From contig NZ_BAZS01000005.1 in the NCBI RefSeq assembly GCF_001310895.1, positions 1-64,000 on the forward strand: a DNA stretch of 64,000 nt. Direction: 5' to 3'. Every line of letters starts with the position of its first letter. Position 1 is the stretch's first letter. A model generated the notes under the pieces. That model was given only the letters and a program-made list of their open reading frames with translations, was not told the DNA's origin and made no database searches. Below, piece by piece: positions 53,470 to 62,685 of the stretch. The DNA is from Virgibacillus halodenitrificans JCM 12304 (GTDB taxonomy: Bacteria; Bacillota; Bacilli; Bacillales; Amphibacillaceae). A program made the translations under genes and the position numbers.

Positions 53470-54954
53470 TTAGCCTTGCTCTTGTAACTCATCCTCCTGC
53501 TTAGGTGGCACAGCCCGATATACGACAAATGCCAGAATAACAGCAAGAATTGAAATGGCAAATGCGATGAAGTAGACCAACTCGACACCAGCAACCATCG
53601 CCTGCTTAATGGTTGCAGGATCTTGCGGATTACTTGCTTGCCCCAAGAAGTGAAGCTGCCTTGCATTCATGATGCTTATAAATACAGAAACACCAATGGC
53701 TCCGGCAACTGGCTGCAATGTTGTCATTACCGCAGTTCCATGTGGATACAGATGCTTGGGCAATTGATTTAACCCGTTCGTTTCAGCAGGCATCATTATT
53801 GCAGATACAGAAAGCATTAACAGAATATACCCGGTAATCACCACCCATATTGGTGTATCCACATCTAACCGGCTAAACATAAATACCGTACCACTCAATA
53901 CGAAAGTTGCTGGAATCATCAACCACCGCGGTCCGAACTTATCGAATAAATGCCCCATAAATGGTGACATGATCCCATTCAATATACTACCTGGCAGTAA
54001 GATTAAGCCAGCGGTAGCAGCAGTTAACGCAAGCGGTCCCTGCATATAGATCGGTAAAATGATCTCAGAAGCGAACATGGACATGATGATAATCAAAAAC
54101 ATAATAACCGCATGGGTATACATCGGATATTTGAACACTCTTAAATTCATTACTGGCTCTTCCAACTTAAGCTGTCTAACCGAAAATAAAATGATCCCCA
54201 CAATTCCTAAGGTAATTGGGATGAGCACTCCAGGGCTAAGAAAACCTGCATCACTTTCCCCAGCAGCACTAAAACCATAGATAATCGAACCGAAACCGAT
54301 CGTAGAAAATACTAAGGAAAGAACATCAATTTTCGGCTTAGTCACTTCAGAAACATTAATTAAGAACTTGTAAGCAAATGCAATTGAAAAAACTGCAAAT
54401 GGAAGCACGGTAATAAATAAATAGCGCCAGCCTAAGTACTCCACGATCACCCCTGATAAGGTAGGACCAATTGCCGGAGCAAACATAATTACAAGGCCAA
54501 CGATTCCCATGATTTTCCCCCGTTTATGTGGAGGGTAAATTAATAAAAACACATTAAAAATAATTGGCATGAGCAAACCCGTTCCTACAGCTTGAATCAA
54601 CCGACCAACCAATAGGATTGAAAAGCTGGGCGCCATTGCACTGATCGCTGTGCCGATAGAAAAAACGGTCATCGTTCCCAGGAAAAGCTGGCGGGTGGTA
54701 AACCACTGCAGCAACAAGGCAGACACAGGTATAACAATTCCCATTACCAACATAAAACCAGTCGCCATCCACTGCACAGTAGGCAGTGAAATATGAAATT
54801 CCTCCATTAATGTTGTTAGCGCAATATTTAACAACGTCTCATTTAGTATTGCAAAAAAAGCACCAATAATTAGCGAAAGCATAATCGGCAAAGTTTTTAC
54901 ATTGGGATCCTCTGATAAATATTCGTATTTTTTTGGTGTATGATTATCCTTCAT
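53470..54954 (-). CDS. DHA2 family (14-TM) multidrug efflux MFS transporter
   Basis: 494 aa, 14 helices, of the EmrB/QacA group. QWMATGFMLVMGIVIPVSALLLQWFTTRQLFLGTM and the motif-C-like GLVIMFAPAIGPTLSGVIVEYLGWRYLF are typical of drug:proton antiporters. Substrate unknown. The start lies after GGAGAGGG on the minus strand. No TetR-type regulator adjoins it. Confidence 0.9.
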   Translation of the reverse strand: MKDNHTPKKYEYLSEDPNVKTLPIMLSLIIGAFFAILNETLLNIALTTLMEEFHISLPTVQWMATGFMLVMGIVIPVSALLLQWFTTRQLFLGTMTVFSIGTAISAMAPSFSILLVGRLIQAVGTGLLMPIIFNVFLLIYPPHKRGKIMGIVGLVIMFAPAIGPTLSGVIVEYLGWRYLFITVLPFAVFSIAFAYKFLINVSEVTKPKIDVLSLVFSTIGFGSIIYGFSAAGESDAGFLSPGVLIPITLGIVGIILFSVRQLKLEEPVMNLRVFKYPMYTHAVIMFLIIIMSMFASEIILPIYMQGPLALTAATAGLILLPGSILNGIMSPFMGHLFDKFGPRWLMIPATFVLSGTVFMFSRLDVDTPIWVVITGYILLMLSVSAIMMPAETNGLNQLPKHLYPHGTAVMTTLQPVAGAIGVSVFISIMNARQLHFLGQASNPQDPATIKQAMVAGVELVYFIAFAISILAVILAFVVYRAVPPKQEDELQEQG

Positions 54955-55167
54955 CCAAAAACCCTCTCCATACCTATATTAAAAAACTGCTCTCTGAAAG
55001 GCCAAAACAGATACTAAAGGAGAGTAGCACCTATTAAGCGCTCCTCTCCTGTCATTACTACAGAGAACAAATTATATTATCCAGATAAGTATAAAGGTTT
55101 TTATCCAGGAAGGGAATGAAAAGGTGTTATGAAAGCAAACATTTATTTTTGCAAAACGCCGTTATTG

Positions 55168-55250
55168 AAATGAGAGAGCCTGCGCTAATATGAGAGACAA
55201 GCCCACCCAAATGAGAGAACCCACGACAATACGGGAGCCCTCCCACAACC
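55168..55250. repeat. 21-bp ATGAGAGA repeat, about four units
   Basis: ATGAGAGAGCC, ATGAGAGACAA, ATGAGAGAACC and a degenerate ACGGGAG follow at 20-21 bp steps. The rest of the 54.96-55.35 kb gap holds the two divergent promoters, which I could not define. Confidence 0.75.
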
Positions 55251-55352
55251 GCCACATCCAATCCTAAAAAAACAAAAATTTATCTGAAATGCCCCCTTTT
55301 TAGCCGCTGCTACGATTATAGATATGAAGAAACCAAAAGAGGGGGTGAGTTC

Positions 55353-55529
55353 ATGGAAAATAAACCAGTATGTGTGAAGGAAATGGCAGCATATCTTGGG
55401 ATTCACAAGGACACGTTATACCGGATGGCCAAGCGAAAAGAAATACCTCATTTTAAAGTTGGTGGAAAGATTTTATTTTCACCTTCTACTATTCAGCAAT
55501 GGATTCAAGCTAAAGAAAACAAGAATTAA
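55353..55529 (+). CDS. Excisionase-like helix-turn-helix protein
   Basis: 58 aa, a single MerR-like winged HTH of the DNA-binding/excisionase (Xis) type: VKEMAAYLGIHKDTLYRMAKRKEIPHFKVGGKILFSPSTIQQWIQ. It is the first gene of the phage-type replication module. GGGGGTGAG precedes the ATG. It could act as a recombination directionality factor or a regulator. Confidence 0.82.
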   Translation: MENKPVCVKEMAAYLGIHKDTLYRMAKRKEIPHFKVGGKILFSPSTIQQWIQAKENKN

Positions 55530-55565
55530 GCAACAACCAAAATAATGAAAAGGAGAACATTGACA

Positions 55566-56513
55566 ATGAATTTTATAAAAGAATTAAATGCATTTCGGGA
55601 TTGGGTAACTATACATCCGATGCCATCAGGTTCCGTTGTACTGTGGTATACCTTAATGAACATAAATAATTCGATTGGTTGGAAGCAGCAATTCAATGCT
55701 GCTAATTCAACCGTACAAGTTCTTTCTGGATTATCCAAAACAGGGGTGGAAAAGGCCCGGCGAAACTTACTCGAAAAGAAGCTGATTCATTTTGAAAAAG
55801 GGAGCCGCGGGCGTGCTCCCATTTATGAGATGTGTTCTCTTTCCAACTGGAGAATCGACCAAACGAACCATCATCAACCAATGAACGAAAAACCACCCTT
55901 CCATCTAAATCAAAAAGAAGAACTGCCACTTCCGAAAGACCAACTAAACAACGCTTGTTTACCAGGAAACCAGATGAAGGAAAACGAGCAAATACATTCA
56001 AATTTGGAACAGAACCAGTTAATAGGAAACATACAAGAAGTCTTAATCGAGGGTGCAAAAGAAACCCATAAAGAGGGCTTAAATAGAGGAGAAAGCTTAA
56101 AAGAACACGTAAAAGATAGCCAATATAAGGCACAAAAGTGGGCCATACCTAAACAGAAACAGAAACAAGAAAGAAGAGGACGTCAGGAGGAAATTCTATT
56201 TTTATTTTATAAACAAAATATCGGAAATCTAAAACCGATGATCATAGAGGAATTACAGGGATGGATGGAAGAGCTAGGTGATGAGATTGTCCTTGAAGCA
56301 ATGCGATTAGCAGTGAAATTCGGTGGGCGTACTTTTGGTTATGTCGAAAAGATTCTTAAAGAATGGAGCAATAAAGAGCTGCAAACCATTGATCAAGTGA
56401 AGAAATATGAAGATGAAAAATCAATGAAGCATGAGCGGCACACCTATTCCAGTACATCATCAAAAACTAAAAACTTATTTGATGACTTACGAAAGGAGGT
56501 ATTCGTTGTATGA
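55566..56513 (+). CDS. DnaD-domain replication protein
   Basis: 315 aa. The N-terminal 95 residues form a winged-helix domain (MNFIKELNAFRDWVTIHPMPSGSVVLWYTLM). A long polar, low-complexity linker rich in Q/N/K/E follows (about 100-205). The C-terminal DnaD domain is about 205-285 (FYKQNIGNLKPMIIEELQGWMEELGDEIVLEAMRLAVKFGGRTFGYVEKILKEW). This layout is that of phage DnaD-like initiators. It overlaps the loader gene by an ATGA. The ATG at 55566 follows AAAAGGAG. Confidence 0.85.
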   Translation: MNFIKELNAFRDWVTIHPMPSGSVVLWYTLMNINNSIGWKQQFNAANSTVQVLSGLSKTGVEKARRNLLEKKLIHFEKGSRGRAPIYEMCSLSNWRIDQTNHHQPMNEKPPFHLNQKEELPLPKDQLNNACLPGNQMKENEQIHSNLEQNQLIGNIQEVLIEGAKETHKEGLNRGESLKEHVKDSQYKAQKWAIPKQKQKQERRGRQEEILFLFYKQNIGNLKPMIIEELQGWMEELGDEIVLEAMRLAVKFGGRTFGYVEKILKEWSNKELQTIDQVKKYEDEKSMKHERHTYSSTSSKTKNLFDDLRKEVFVV

Positions 56514-56833
56514 CACAGGAGGAGGCGATTTCCATATTGGAAACAATTGAAGCTGTCTATCCGAAATTTGAGTTGAATCCTACAAAAGCCAGACTTTTAG
56601 TCCCGAAATTAATGAAGATGGAATATCAAGGGGTCAATGAAAAGCTAGCAGATTTTACTGTGAATCATATTTATCCTCCAACCATCGCAGAGATAGCTGT
56701 CTATTTACCGGAAACAAATGTGCACACGAGAAAAATAAATAAATGGCGAAAAGAAGCTGCAAACGTCTCACAGGCAAAAAAAGAGGCATTTGCACAAGCT
56801 TTTAAACAGCTCAGCAATGAAAAAGTAAAATGA
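56510..56833 (+). CDS. Helicase-loader-like protein (SPP1 G39P family)
   Basis: 107 aa: MTQEEAISILETIEAVYPKFELN, then PKLMKMEYQGVNEKLADFTVNHIYPPTIAEIAVY and a flexible, charged C-terminus. These fit the G39P-type loader and inhibitor of phage helicase. Overlaps its neighbours by four bases on each side, next to a DnaB-type helicase, so its job is probably to load it. Confidence 0.78.
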   Translation: MTQEEAISILETIEAVYPKFELNPTKARLLVPKLMKMEYQGVNEKLADFTVNHIYPPTIAEIAVYLPETNVHTRKINKWRKEAANVSQAKKEAFAQAFKQLSNEKVK

Positions 56834-58104
56834 AACTCGAAAATTATGAAGCGGAAACGGCTGTACTTGGGTCAGTTTTGCTTGAAGGCACATTGTTTAA
56901 CAGTCTCCAGCTCAACGAAGAATATTTTTATTACAAGCAGCATCGCTTAATTTTTCAGGCAATGAAAGAGACAGCGGCCAAAGGGGAATTTGTTGATGCA
57001 GTAACTGTTACAACTATGCTGGGAAATGATATTCACCAGGTTGGTGGCACCATTTATTTACTGAAATTAGTGGAGTCTGTTGCCAGTACTGCAAGTTTGA
57101 AGCATTATGAGCAATTAGTTGTTGACGCGTTTCGTCTTCGGAAGGCAAAGGAGTTTACATTAGCGTATAGTACACAACCAACGGAAGAAAATCTTGATCT
57201 TCTCATTGGCCAACTGCAAACGATACGCGAAACAGGTAGGGTTACAGAGGATAAATCGACGTATGATTATCTGCTTGAAATTACAGATGAACTGCTAGCT
57301 GAGCAAACACAGCCGACTGGAATCTCTACCACTTTTTCCTCGCTTGATGAAATGACAGGTGGGATGCAGCCTGGAGAATTACTTATTATTGCTGCACGAC
57401 CATCCATGGGAAAGACAGCTTTTGCATTAAACCTTGCAGCCGGACATTGCAAGCATCATGGAAGATCCTCCGTCTTCAGTTTGGAAATGGGAACAAAGCC
57501 TTTATTAAAACGGATTATCTCATCAGAGGGCTCTATAGATGGGCAAAAATGGAAGGACATGCTTTTTTCGGAACAGGATTATGAACAGGCTATCCACGCA
57601 ATTGGAGAGATTGCTGACTGGAAGCTCACCATCTTTGATACGAAACGGACATTACTGGATATTCGATCCACAATCCGAAGATATGTGCATGACCACCCAG
57701 AAGATAACCATCTGGTCATCATCGATTATTTGCAATTAATCATTCCTACTGGAAACAAGGAGCGTCGAGATCTGGAGGTAGGAGAAATCACAAGAGAGTT
57801 AAAATTACTTGCGATGGAACTGAATATACCTATTGTGCTCCTATCCCAGCTTTCGCGTGGTGTGGAAGCACGGCAGAACAAGCGGCCACTGATGTCTGAT
57901 CTTAGAGAATCCGGCAACATCGAACAAGACGCAGATGTCATTTTTCTTCTGTACCGGGAGGATTATTATGAAAAAAATACAACGAATAAAAATATGGAAA
58001 TTATAATCTCCAAGCAGCGCAACGGCCCAACAGGTACCATTGTGCTTCCTTTTCACAAGGAGTATGGGAGATTTGTAGATGCGAAGAGGGAAGAGTCAGG
58101 TTAG
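56830..58104 (+). CDS. Phage-type replicative DNA helicase (DnaB family)
   Basis: 424 aa. N-terminal helical domain about 1-95 (YEAETAVLGSVLLEG), RecA-like ATPase domain about 155-424. Walker A is ARPSMGKTAFALN, Walker B is LVIIDYLQLI, and the arginine-finger region is DLRESGNIEQDADVIFLLYR. It is shorter than chromosomal DnaB (about 450-455) and sits in a phage-type cassette, so it is a second, phage-derived helicase. Confidence 0.9.
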   Translation: MKLENYEAETAVLGSVLLEGTLFNSLQLNEEYFYYKQHRLIFQAMKETAAKGEFVDAVTVTTMLGNDIHQVGGTIYLLKLVESVASTASLKHYEQLVVDAFRLRKAKEFTLAYSTQPTEENLDLLIGQLQTIRETGRVTEDKSTYDYLLEITDELLAEQTQPTGISTTFSSLDEMTGGMQPGELLIIAARPSMGKTAFALNLAAGHCKHHGRSSVFSLEMGTKPLLKRIISSEGSIDGQKWKDMLFSEQDYEQAIHAIGEIADWKLTIFDTKRTLLDIRSTIRRYVHDHPEDNHLVIIDYLQLIIPTGNKERRDLEVGEITRELKLLAMELNIPIVLLSQLSRGVEARQNKRPLMSDLRESGNIEQDADVIFLLYREDYYEKNTTNKNMEIIISKQRNGPTGTIVLPFHKEYGRFVDAKREESG

Positions 58105-58301
58105 GAACAAGTTTTTGACACATCATAGTTCTGTTAAAAATTTATAAATGATCTTTCTAACCTAAATCATCCATTCATTCACAGAATAGTATGATACAAT
58201 AAGTCTAAAATTGGAATTATTAGGTATTTAATTGAAACCTACCATAAAACGAAACGTATGAAAAGTGAGGAGACATTTTTTAGAAACATTGGAGGGAGAG
58301 T

Positions 58302-58475
58302 ATGAGGTTTGAGCGTCTAGATTGGGCATTGTTCACAGGGGTTTTTGTGGGGATAGTTATACTTATAATGGAATCCTTGATTAAAAACCCTCCTTTCCCA
58401 ATAACGATTTTCGTTGCGGGAGGAGCGGCACTTATTGGTGGGCTGCTAGGTAACAAACTTTTTCCACAGAAGTGA
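58302..58475 (+). CDS. Small membrane protein
   Basis: 57 aa with two hydrophobic segments (TGVFVGIVILIMESLI and ITIFVAGGAALIGGLLG). ATG after GGAGGGAG. Function unknown. Confidence 0.6.
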   Translation: MRFERLDWALFTGVFVGIVILIMESLIKNPPFPITIFVAGGAALIGGLLGNKLFPQK

Positions 58476-58500
58476 TTACATAGATAAAAGGGGGAGGAAA

Positions 58501-58929
58501 ATGGAGTATAAGTTAGACAATCAAAGGCTTCGTATGTTAGTAATCGTATTTCTTGTAATAAGCTGGAATATTGTTGCAGACTATTACGATTTTTCCTATC
58601 TGTTGCTACTCGCATTTTTACTGTTAGCCGTTGTTCTCGGATCCTTTCACTTCCATTTCAAAATTAATGAAGATCAATTAATCTACAAAGTTAGCTTTAT
58701 GAAAATACGTGTGCTGCAGAAACACATCTATCCCCATCAAATTGAGCGATTGAAATTTATTCGTGTAAACTGGGCAACAAAAGCTGCCATCATAAAAGTA
58801 AATAAAGGGTTGAACGTTCGCTTAGCCGTTCTAGAACCGAAAACGGCATATGATCACCTCCTTACATTTGCTAAAGAAAATCAGGTAGCAGTAGAAAAAA
58901 CAAAGGATTATAGCATTCTGGAAAGATAA
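58501..58929 (+). CDS. Membrane protein with PH-like domain
   Basis: 142 aa: two N-terminal helices, then a soluble beta-rich domain (HFHFKINEDQLIYKVSFMKIRVLQKHIYPHQIERLKFIRVNW) of the bacterial PH-like (bPH2/EbsA-like) kind. Function unknown. ATG after GGGGGAGGA. Confidence 0.6.
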   Translation: MEYKLDNQRLRMLVIVFLVISWNIVADYYDFSYLLLLAFLLLAVVLGSFHFHFKINEDQLIYKVSFMKIRVLQKHIYPHQIERLKFIRVNWATKAAIIKVNKGLNVRLAVLEPKTAYDHLLTFAKENQVAVEKTKDYSILER

Positions 58930-58988
58930 TAATTCTAGCATTATTGCTTTAACGGTATGTTGAAAAATAGGTGAGAGGAGGGGAATAC

Positions 58989-59291
58989 ATGATGGGTTTA
59001 TTGAATATCGGAAGTGTGATACTAGGAATTGTTGCGTGGGTACTCCCGGCAATTAGCTTGTTAAGCTATGACAAAACGAAAGTGAAAAAGTGGCTGGTAC
59101 TATCCATCCTCAGCATTACCGCCTGTGCTTTAGCTCTTTGTTTTCAAATTATCTATAACTACCACCTGGTAAAAATACAAGATTGGGCTGCACTCTTGGA
59201 TACTACAGGAGCCGTTGTTTTCGCCTCGGTTGTGCTGTTGAGTGTTACTGTTTTATTAAACGCGATCACCTTCATCAAAACAGTAAAGTAA
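58989..59291 (+). CDS. Three-helix membrane protein
   Basis: 100 aa, starting MMGLLNIGSVILGIVAWVLPAISLL, with three helices. AGGAGGGGAA precedes the ATG. No family recognised; it follows the PH-like gene by 59 bases. Confidence 0.55.
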   Translation: MMGLLNIGSVILGIVAWVLPAISLLSYDKTKVKKWLVLSILSITACALALCFQIIYNYHLVKIQDWAALLDTTGAVVFASVVLLSVTVLLNAITFIKTVK

Positions 59292-59329
59292 ATACATAAC
59301 AAACCCCCCCAAAGAATAGGAGGAATTTC

Positions 59330-60073
59330 TTGGTTAATGAAAACCCAAAGCCACGAGTAATGATTTTAGGAACATTTCATATGCGACAAACACCCGATTT
59401 AGAGGGTGTGGATCTTCACTCCATTTCAAATTTGGAAAAACAGAATGAAATAAAAGCAGTATTAATGGCTATACAAAAATTCAATCCAACAAAAATTGCG
59501 GTGGAAGTTGTAAAGGAAAACCAAGCTGCTTTAAATGAAGAATACCACCAATTTTTACATGGGGAATTGGCTCTGGAAGTAAATGAAGTGCACCAATTTG
59601 GGTTCCGAGCAGCGGCTGAATTACATCATGAGAACGTCTACGCAGTCGATTGGATGGGGAATGGAAGTAATCGCGGTTTGGGCTCCGTTTTTGAATGGGC
59701 TCGAACCGAAAAACCTGAACTTTATAAGCAATTGAATGAATACTATCGTCCGAAATTAGAGTTTCCAGAAGAAGAAAACATATTTAATTTGATTCAAATG
59801 TGTAATGATCCTAGAAGAAACAAACTTGATCATGAAATGTATTTGGCGGTTGGCCGACTTCAGAAGGAGACAGAATATATAGGGTTGGACTGGTTAAGCT
59901 GGTGGTATCAACGAAATCTCACTATCTATTCCAATATAGCAGAAATTACAAAAGAATCATCTGATCGTACACTGTTAATCATCGGTTCTGCACATGTTCA
60001 CCTTCTAACCCAATTTCTAAAAGAAAGCGGTTTATATGAGGTGGGGGCAGCAAATGAGTATATTTACGAATGA
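59330..60073 (+). CDS. DUF5694 (TraB-like) protein
   Basis: 247 aa. PRVMILGTFHMRQTPDLEGVDLHS and the closing TLLIIGSAHVHLLTQFLKES frame an EreA/TraB-like fold, with GTFH and GSAHVH as likely active-site pairs. FNPTKIAVEVVKENQAALNEEY also fits DUF5694. Enzymatic role unknown. TTG start after AGGAGG. Confidence 0.75.
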   Translation: MVNENPKPRVMILGTFHMRQTPDLEGVDLHSISNLEKQNEIKAVLMAIQKFNPTKIAVEVVKENQAALNEEYHQFLHGELALEVNEVHQFGFRAAAELHHENVYAVDWMGNGSNRGLGSVFEWARTEKPELYKQLNEYYRPKLEFPEEENIFNLIQMCNDPRRNKLDHEMYLAVGRLQKETEYIGLDWLSWWYQRNLTIYSNIAEITKESSDRTLLIIGSAHVHLLTQFLKESGLYEVGAANEYIYE

Positions 60074-60095
60074 GGAGATCTATTTTCGTGTATGG

Positions 60096-60563
60096 ATGAA
60101 GGTGATGAAGAGACTGCTGACAACAATTCTAGCAATTATTATTTTTGCCACATTGTTTTCTGCAATATCATATGTCCCAAGTTCCCAACGTGAACCAAAT
60201 GTTTACTATTTTGGTTTTTTAGAAACATTTCTATTTGTCGTTATCTATTCGGGACCTGTGTACTTTCTGGTAGGGTTACCTGCATCCATTATTATTGATA
60301 GGCTAGCACGTGTACTCGGGAAGCATTATGGTTGGAAGAAGTACTTTATTCAGTTTGGCTTATATTCCTTGGCTGGTGTTCTTGCTGGCTTTGTATTTAG
60401 TTTGTTTTTTGGAGGTACAATTAGCTCAGAAGAAGTTTTACCACTTTCTATATTGGGAGTGGCAGCAGCAATTATCTATTTTCATGTATCTTTATTGGTT
60501 TCGAAAATTAGAGTTGAAGAGAAACAGCAAAGACATTGGAGCAGAAAAAAGGAGGAGGACTAA
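60096..60563 (+). CDS. Four-helix membrane protein
   Basis: 155 aa from ATG 60096 (or 152 aa from ATG 60105, closer to GGATGAAGG). It has four helices and a basic tail. Family unknown. It lies downstream of the DUF5694 gene and just ahead of the DUF2200 gene, likely one transcript. Confidence 0.6.
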   Translation: MKVMKRLLTTILAIIIFATLFSAISYVPSSQREPNVYYFGFLETFLFVVIYSGPVYFLVGLPASIIIDRLARVLGKHYGWKKYFIQFGLYSLAGVLAGFVFSLFFGGTISSEEVLPLSILGVAAAIIYFHVSLLVSKIRVEEKQQRHWSRKKEED

Positions 60564-60565
60564 TA

Positions 60566-60916
60566 ATGACAAAACATAAAATTTATACGATGCCAGTAGC
60601 AAACGTATATCCACATTATATTAACAAGGCAGAAAGAAAAGGGCGAACTAAATCAGAAGTCGATGAAATTATTCATTGGCTGACAGGTTACAGTCAGGAA
60701 CAAATGGAGAGCTTGTTAGAAAACGAGACGGACTTTGAGACCTTTTTTGAAGAAGCTCCTGCATTGAACCCTTCCCGAAAAGCAATCAAAGGTGTAATTT
60801 GTGGTGTGCGTGTGGAGGACATCGAAGAACCAACCATGCAGGAAATTCGTTACTTGGATAAGCTAGTCGATGAATTAGCAAAAGGCAAATCAATGGATAA
60901 AATATTACGGAAGTAA
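60566..60916 (+). CDS. DUF2200 family protein
   Basis: 116 aa. [43 protein letters not shown] and [47 protein letters not shown] segments are DUF2200. Function unknown. ATG after GGAGGAGG. Confidence 0.88.
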   Translation: MTKHKIYTMPVANVYPHYINKAERKGRTKSEVDEIIHWLTGYSQEQMESLLENETDFETFFEEAPALNPSRKAIKGVICGVRVEDIEEPTMQEIRYLDKLVDELAKGKSMDKILRK

Positions 60917-61022
60917 AACAACGAATGTAAAACTAGTTTTTAGATTTTAATTAATAAAAAGTACATCACACCTCATGTAGTAAACAGCAATTTGTACATT
61001 TTAATTAGAAGGAGGCCCATCA

Positions 61023-61133
61023 TTGGATTTTCTAGTCACTGTTGCGACCGTTATGGGTATCACTTTCCTAATCCTTTTTTTAGCCTATGTAAAAACACTT
61101 AGAGAAAAAGATCATGATGATGAAGCAAAGTAA
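61023..61133 (+). CDS. Small single-pass membrane protein
   Basis: 36 aa: MDFLVTVATVMGITFLILFLAYV then KTLREKDHDDEAK. AGAAGGAGG lies before the TTG. Good SD and membrane pattern; function unknown. Confidence 0.5.
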   Translation: MDFLVTVATVMGITFLILFLAYVKTLREKDHDDEAK

Positions 61134-61160
61134 TTTTGACTGTATTGAAGGAGACTGAAT

Positions 61161-61568
61161 ATGGACAATTGTGTATTCTGCAAACCAGATTTAGAACCAG
61201 GGCAAAACATCGTTTTTAGCAATGAACACTGTCTGTTTTTACAGCTGGAAAGCTCGCAAATAAAAGGAAAAAACTTAGAAGGAGCAGGAATAATTGTCCC
61301 CAAAAGGCATCGGGTAACTGCATTTGATTTAACAGAAGAAGAATGGATTGCCACATACCGCTTACTTCAAGAAGTTAAACAATACATCGATAAGAAGCAT
61401 CACCCTGATGGATACAATCTTGGCTGGAATTGTGGGGAAGTCGGAGGTCAACATATTTTCCATGCACATTTTCATGTTTTACCACGATACAAAGATGAGT
61501 CGCTTGCAGGAAAAGGAATCCGGTATATGTTTAAAGGAGAAGCAAATCAGAGAAAAGCTGGGAAGTAG
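61161..61568 (+). CDS. HIT family nucleotide-binding protein
   Basis: 135 aa. The N-terminus has a CVFCKPD zinc-type knuckle, as in many Hit proteins. GAGIIVPKRHRVTAFDLTEEEW and the histidine triad HIFHAHFHVLPRY follow. It hydrolyses or transfers nucleotidyl groups of dinucleoside-type substrates. ATG after GAAGGAGAC. Confidence 0.9.
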   Translation: MDNCVFCKPDLEPGQNIVFSNEHCLFLQLESSQIKGKNLEGAGIIVPKRHRVTAFDLTEEEWIATYRLLQEVKQYIDKKHHPDGYNLGWNCGEVGGQHIFHAHFHVLPRYKDESLAGKGIRYMFKGEANQRKAGK

Positions 61569-61671
61569 CTTGTTTATCGTATTTGAAAAATATAACCAGC
61601 CGCTCACTAAATAAAGAAGTACCGTTCTATTTAGAAGTGTTAAACAAATTAATAGATTTGAGGGCTTTCTA

Positions 61672-61845
61672 ATGAATGATATCGTATGGGGAGATGTACT
61701 GATTCAGCTTGGGTTTCTCGTGATTTTGCTAGTAATTACTGCATTTATTATCTATGCCATCCGCACATGGGTAAAACGGTCAAACCAAATGAATCGAATC
61801 GAAAAGAAGTTAGAGGATCTAAATGAACGTAAGAAGGATTATTGA
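61672..61845 (+). CDS. Small membrane protein with coiled-coil tail
   Basis: 57 aa: one helix (LIQLGFLVILLVITAFIIYAI) then RTWVKRSNQMNRIEKKLEDLNERKKDY. Same design as the gene at 50.6 kb. GAGGG lies before the ATG. Confidence 0.55.
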   Translation: MNDIVWGDVLIQLGFLVILLVITAFIIYAIRTWVKRSNQMNRIEKKLEDLNERKKDY

Positions 61846-61916
61846 TTTTCTTGATATGTGAAACTTTTAGGTAGTTAATTATCATGGGAATTTTAAAAAG
61901 AGGATGAGGATTAAGA

Positions 61917-62158
61917 GTGCAAGATATTTTTGATAAAGTTGCTGGAATTACTCTAGGAAAACATGAGCAATACCATGACTTGACTACAGCTAAACAGCCA
62001 CTAGATTTACTAAAAGAGCAATTGGACGGATTAGAAATACCAATTTAGCTAAGTTCGATCCGTGTCATAACCTTTCCATGACTCCACTGGCCATTGGTAA
62101 AAAGGTTAAATTAGACACACTGGAAGGAAAAAAGTCCTTTGTATGGAAGATTGGCTGA
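61917..62158 (+). pseudogene. Small soluble protein, frameshifted
   Basis: The GTG frame gives MQDIFDKVAGITLGKHEQYHDLTTAKQPLDLLKEQLDGLE and soon stops. The next frame continues NTNLAKFDPCHNLSMTPLAIGKKVKLDTLEGKKSFVWKIG. Adding one A to GAAATACC (near 62033) joins them into 80 aa. AGGATGAGG precedes the GTG. Family unknown. Confidence 0.5.
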
Positions 62159-62271
62159 ATTTCTCTACTTGTATAGAAAATTAATTTACCTTTCATCAGA
62201 AGGGCTTCACTGAGCCAGTAATTCTGTGGATTTCTAAAAACGAATGGAGTGGGAAAGGAAATAGGTGTGAA

Positions 62272-62529
62272 ATGAATACATATAGACTTTTAAATATAAT
62301 TGGCTTGGGATCAATACTATCAGTAATCGTTTATTTTGTAGCTTATGCTCATGAGTACAGTAAAGAGAAAATTATTTCAGGGTTGGTATTCTACTTTGCA
62401 GCAACCGTTATATATTTTTTATTTGTATTTCTTTATCACAAAAGTAAACTAGGGCAAAAGATCACTTTGTATGGTTTAAGTGCAATTGCTCTGGTTTTAA
62501 TTTATCTTCTTTTAGGGCGAGGGGAATAA
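62272..62529 (+). CDS. Three-helix membrane protein
   Basis: 85 aa, helices about 7-25, 36-55 and 64-81. ATG after GGAAAGGAAATAGGTG. No family recognised. Confidence 0.55.
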   Translation: MNTYRLLNIIGLGSILSVIVYFVAYAHEYSKEKIISGLVFYFAATVIYFLFVFLYHKSKLGQKITLYGLSAIALVLIYLLLGRGE

Positions 62530-62580
62530 GTTAAAATGCTTTTTACACTCATTAAAACGCAGGTGTTGGACACCAAACAC

Positions 62581-62612
62581 TGTTCCAGAATCGGGTCATT
62601 TAACGGAATAAG
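62581..62612. repeat. Dispersed intergenic element
   Basis: TTCCAGAATCGGGTCATTTAACGGAATAA; a close copy lies at 63.2 kb and a degenerate one at 1.7 kb. Confidence 0.55.
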
Positions 62613-62685
62613 CAGGAGTACCAAAAGGTTAAGTAGAATTTAACTGATGAGCCTTAGCTTGAAAATTATAAAGGGGGATTTAATT

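Noticed and set aside
55353-58104. Complete prophage
   Set aside because: Only replication-type genes are present; there are no structural, lysis or lysogeny genes around them.
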